Part shown: piece by piece, positions 60,001 to 64,000 of the stretch
Layout: every line of letters begins with the position of its first letter
How positions within the stretch are numbered: position 1 is the first letter of the stretch
Source: Glossina fuscipes
Lineage: Eukaryota; Arthropoda; Insecta; Diptera; Glossinidae
Length of the DNA: 64,000 nucleotides
Assembly (NCBI RefSeq): GCF_014805625.2
Contig: NW_023998417.1
Span: 6,362,522-6,426,521 of the forward strand
Reading direction: 5' to 3'
Notes under the pieces: generated by a model
What the model was told of the DNA's origin: nothing
What the model saw: the letters and a program-made list of their open reading frames with translations, nothing else
Databases searched by the model: none
Program-made: the position numbers and the translations under genes

Positions 60001-60907
60001 TTCAGTTAAATGAGTCAAATTAAAATTTTATACGCGCTTCTTCTTAGAATTGAAAACTTTTAAAAATATTCCTTTAAATGTTTAAGAACACTTGACAAAA
60101 AACCAAAAAAAAAAAAAATATATTATTTTTTTTTAATTCTACAAACACTAAGGTTGTCGGCAAAGCAAAAGGTAAAACGCAAAGTTTTTATTGTGCATCC
60201 CACTTTTTAAATCTCTAGAGTTGAACTACAAAAAATATTGTTAGAAAGTTTCGTTTTTTTTTTTTTTTTTTTTTGTAGGGCTTCCAGCTCAACAATACGC
60301 ACAACATAGCAAGGAAGACGCTTTACTTTAATGCAAAAATGTTGTACATGCTTGGGTACAAATGGGGTTGTACTTACATATCTTACTTGTCAATATTCCT
60401 TTTTTTTTTTTTTTTGCTCTCTCTTTATATTATTTTATAGTTTCGACATATATTACTGAAAAGTTGGCTGAGAAGTTACTGTAAGCGATATTTATACTTT
60501 TCAAATGAAAAAAAAAAAATGAAATCAACAATGTCAAGAGACATAAAAATTTGATATCTCTCTGATCAGCGTAAGTTTTTGCTGGATTTTCTATTCGTCC
60601 ATATGCCGTATGATCAAACTTAGAAATACATTGGAAAAAAAATTATGAAATTTTCCCCTTGTGTTCAAGATAGTAAAACAAGATATCAGTTATATTCATA
60701 TATGACGGAGTCAGATAAAGCGAGTGCTGTGTAGCATAATACTAAAAGAATAAATAAAATTCTATAAATTTTTCTTTTTTTTGCCATTTAACCAGCCTCT
60801 GGTAGGGGGGAGCGGAAAGAGTTGGAAGCATCATTCCTGAAGTCGATACAGTAGCCCTTTTTCATCAAAATTTAAACAAGCCACGAACATTTTTTCTCAT
60901 TTGACCC

Positions 60908-60939
<32 letters not shown>

Positions 60940-63900
60940 TTTAAAAAAGAAAGTGAAGAGGGAAAATTAAAAATCTAAATAACATTTTTTTTTTTTTTTT
61001 GGTTCTAGTCATCGTTAGCGTTACTAAGGAAAATAATTGAAAAAAGGCATTTGTAAAAAAAAATTAGTTCAGCAGCATAATATAGGATTTTCTTACTTCA
61101 TTGCGCAGGATTAGCAAATAAAGAAATTGATGAAAAAAAAAATGTTTTTTTTTTCCTTCCTCTTACTTACGTATATTTTATGTATCGTGATATTTAATAA
61201 GCTGTAATAGGACAAGAATATACTAATGTTATTTCTTTCTGGGTCACTTAAGATTTAACAACGCATTTGTATGAATTTGATTTAATTAATTCAAAAAATG
61301 TAAGGACAAAAAATAAAAAAATTGAATGCTTGACTTGTCCGAAACGAATCAAATTCTTTACTTTTGTTTCCCACATTTCAAAAACTTAATTCATAAAAAA
61401 ATTCTTTACTTTAACTTAATGCTTTGAAAAAGACATCATTTATTTATGTATAAAAATGTGTTCAAGTACACTATTCCCAAACAATCGCAAGTAAATGGCA
61501 AGCTTTCCGGAACTCAATCACTAGGAATCTAGGTGCTCGCGACTTCGTGGAAAACAATTCAATAATGTTATCATTTTATTAATGTTTTCCAGCTTTTCGC
61601 ATTTATCATAGCTACTGTAGTATGTAATATCATCCGGTTAAATTTTGTCAATTCCTGAGGTAATGTTATAGGATAAAGGAGATGAAGTTCAAAATTTCCC
61701 TTATGCTTTTTATATTTTCAAAGACGATATCTCTGGAATTTCTACAGGCTGCAGGAAACCTATCGAGAGCTTGCCAAACTCAAACAGAAAAAATTATCCG
61801 CAAAATTTCTGACTATCCGCAATTCGACCAATAATTTTTTTTTAGAGCTTCGGCTGGATGGATTAATTCAGACCTCTGCAGAAATGTATTCTATTCTTCC
61901 GTATTTTATTTTTTCCCCATTATGTCGATATGATAGCTCTCTGCCTACGGTGTCGATTACTTTTATTTAGGCCAAATAACAAACTCAGTTTGCTGCATAA
62001 AACTTGCTAACTAAGTATATAAAGCTTGATTTTAGTTAAACACAATGCAGCAGTAGGGGATCGTAACAGCATAATTTTGAACCAGGGCAACCCTCATCAA
62101 TCAGCCTTAACGGATTTCGTAAGAAAATAGATTAAACTATGGAAAGACCGTAGAAAAAATTTCATTTGTTTTTGTTCTCCTGGGATCGACCCCCATAGTA
62201 TGTGAAAGACAGTACTTTTTTGCCCGTGATTATCCAAAGTGTCATTCATTAAGTGACAAAATAGAGAAGCGCGGCGGTAAGTGCTAAAACTGATTTACTG
62301 CAAGAGTGTGTGATTGATTGAGCACGAAAATTTGAATTTAAACACGTAATGAAAAATTTAGTATGGCCCAAGTACAAACAAATCGTCTTCAAGGAATTCT
62401 TGCGGTAAGCTTTTTGGTACACAAGATACCTTTCAATAAACATTTGAAAGTTCAAATCAACTGATGATACAAGTCAAATGTTATTTTCAAAAAAACATCT
62501 TGCCTGACTGCTGAGACTCGAATGGTCCTTGTTATCTCGAAGGTTCGAGGGATCCATTACAATTATGATTTGTTAGATATTGTTGTAATGTTAACGAGAA
62601 TGGGACCTGTTCTCTCATTTTTGGTTCCCAGCGGCGATAAGGGCCGCTGCTGGTGGGCATTGTCCCACCTCCGCGTCAGTTATTACTTCTATTTAACACG
62701 TTACCTCAGCGGGCAGGTATTCATGTAATCTGCAATAGCCTTCTGCCGAAAAAAAAAAAAACAATTTTTGTCTGTCCTTTTTTTTTTGAAAGCCTTTCTA
62801 ATCTTTCGTATTCGTGCTTATTTTCATACTTTGCAGTATACCTCGTTTTTCTTCTTCTGCTTTGTATGTATATGTAAATCTATATATTCTTAAGATTTCC
62901 TAAGTTCTGTTTTTCAGCGTTACAAACGTGGATATGCACGTACCTCTCTGACGCTTACGAAGTAACAGAGCTATTAAGACATTGTTTATGCTAAGCGACA
63001 AATTTTCATATATCTATAGAAAAGTGTCGTCGAAGATCTATTCTAAGTATCGTCTACTTATCAATTGTCTCACCAATACCAAGTTACATATGAAGTATTG
63101 TTCGTTAAAAGTACTTGCTTAAGTAAAATAGATGTAAATATATGTTTATACATATTTACGAGCATGTGTGCTTCGAAACAAAAGTGCATAAATTTATTTC
63201 TTTCAAGTTTCCATAAAATTTCATTTCTTTCAGATTCAGTGACGGCTATTATGTTATGTTCAAAGTTTTCAAGAAACTTGTGTTGATATCTGCATGAAAA
63301 AAAAAACATTGTGTATCCTTGAAATATCGTAAAAGTGAAACTGATTCTCTTTATTTTTGCATTTTATGTTTTCCATGCAAATAAATTTAATGATCTGCTC
63401 ACAAGCATACAATACCTTAAAGGTACTCAAACACTAAATATATTTAAGAGTATTCTCTAGAGAAATATGAACAAACGTCAATCGTATGTAAAACTTTAGC
63501 AGACACATTTACTAAACAATGTTTGCGCGCCGCTCGGCATATATTAAAATAAAAAAGAAATTAAATTAGGTTCCCCTAGTGAGCATGTATGTCATGTTCA
63601 TGTAATGCAATTAATTTTATTCGATTAGCAGATGCAAGCAGCGATGGTTAATATTATTTTATTGCATTAAATAAAAACTATTATGTAATTCTCCTTCTTT
63701 TTCCCACTCTCTCTTACTTTTTTTCTCTTCTTCTTCTCTTCTCCCCTCTTTCATTATACGTAAGTTAGTAAGGCAAGAATTGGATTCATTTTTGTACTAG
63801 AAATTCTCTGCCTTTTACCCTTTCTCGCCAGCGAATTTTGATTGTTTACATCTTGATTAGAATTTAACGCAATAAAACGTTAGTCCTCTCGGTCGTATTT

Positions 63901-64000
63901 TTTTTTGCTTACAACCAACACTTGTGACCATCTGCACCAATAGTTTATAAAACATACAAATGGTTTTAATTCGTTGTGATCTCAAAGTAGCTGTGCCCAT
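57009..64000 (+). other. Probable first intron of the 56909 gene / AT-rich region to window end
   Basis: No second exon identified. It contains AC repeats at about 57047-57060, a family A repeat (58140-58400), many A/T homopolymers (e.g. T run 60908-60932), an open frame without ATG at about 61686-61980, a GC-rich island near 62625-62690, and a long pyrimidine tract (about 63690-63753). Confidence 0.4.
58140..58400 (+). repeat. Interspersed repeat family A, copy
   Basis: ACAACACCCGGAAGGATTTG, CTTTTATTATATCGATCGAT, TTTGATGAAATTTGGTACGC, TTGGCCCAAGGACTGACGCC, ATTGAAAATTGCTCGAATCG and CCATATAATAGG occur in the same order as in the copies at 16501, 44885 and 46940. It is non-coding. Confidence 0.65.

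Noticed and set aside
62522..62728. 68-codon plus-strand frame with a local GC-rich island as a gene
   Set aside because: No family motif, no splice context and no conservation information. The composition alone is not enough.
1..64000. CRISPR array, operon or other prokaryotic-type system
   Set aside because: The DNA is eukaryotic with introns and microsatellites, and no regularly spaced direct repeats with unique spacers were seen.

Overview
The window looks like euchromatic DNA from a higher fly (Diptera, probably Brachycera/Schizophora). It is strongly AT-rich, with many homopolymer and dinucleotide runs, very sparse coding sequence, decayed mariner transposons and tRNA-derived short repeats. 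The one gene I can identify with high confidence is a SoxE transcription factor, the orthologue of Drosophila Sox100B and the counterpart of vertebrate SOX8/9/10. The fly assignment is an inference from that protein and from the repeat content; I could not run a database search.

Layout. 1-7450 is non-coding and most simply read as the upstream intron and flank of SoxE; its 5' coding exon(s) are not recognisable here. The SoxE HMG box is split between an exon at 7451-7597 and a large terminal exon at 10643-12467, separated by a 3 kb intron. About 13 to 64 kb is gene-poor. It holds at least four mariner-type transposase relics (23479-24110 +, 31318-31610 -, 44190-44420 +, 50345-50770 -), scrambled non-LTR retrotransposon pieces (32946-33550 -, and weakly 38222-38330 +), five copies of a tRNA-derived SINE-like repeat, six copies of a roughly 300 bp non-coding interspersed repeat, a third two-copy repeat, and microsatellites, one of which contains an assembly gap (39185-39194).

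Two short segments look like exons of other genes. A 60-codon terminal exon on the minus strand (37766-37948) has a 3' splice site and a poly(A) signal. A first coding exon on the plus strand (56909-57008) has a mitochondrial-presequence-like N-terminus and a GTAAGT donor. I do not recognise either product. No CRISPR array, operon, complete tRNA/rRNA gene or intact transposon was found, and nothing forms a multi-gene system. The notable material is the SoxE gene, the two orphan exons and the repeat architecture.
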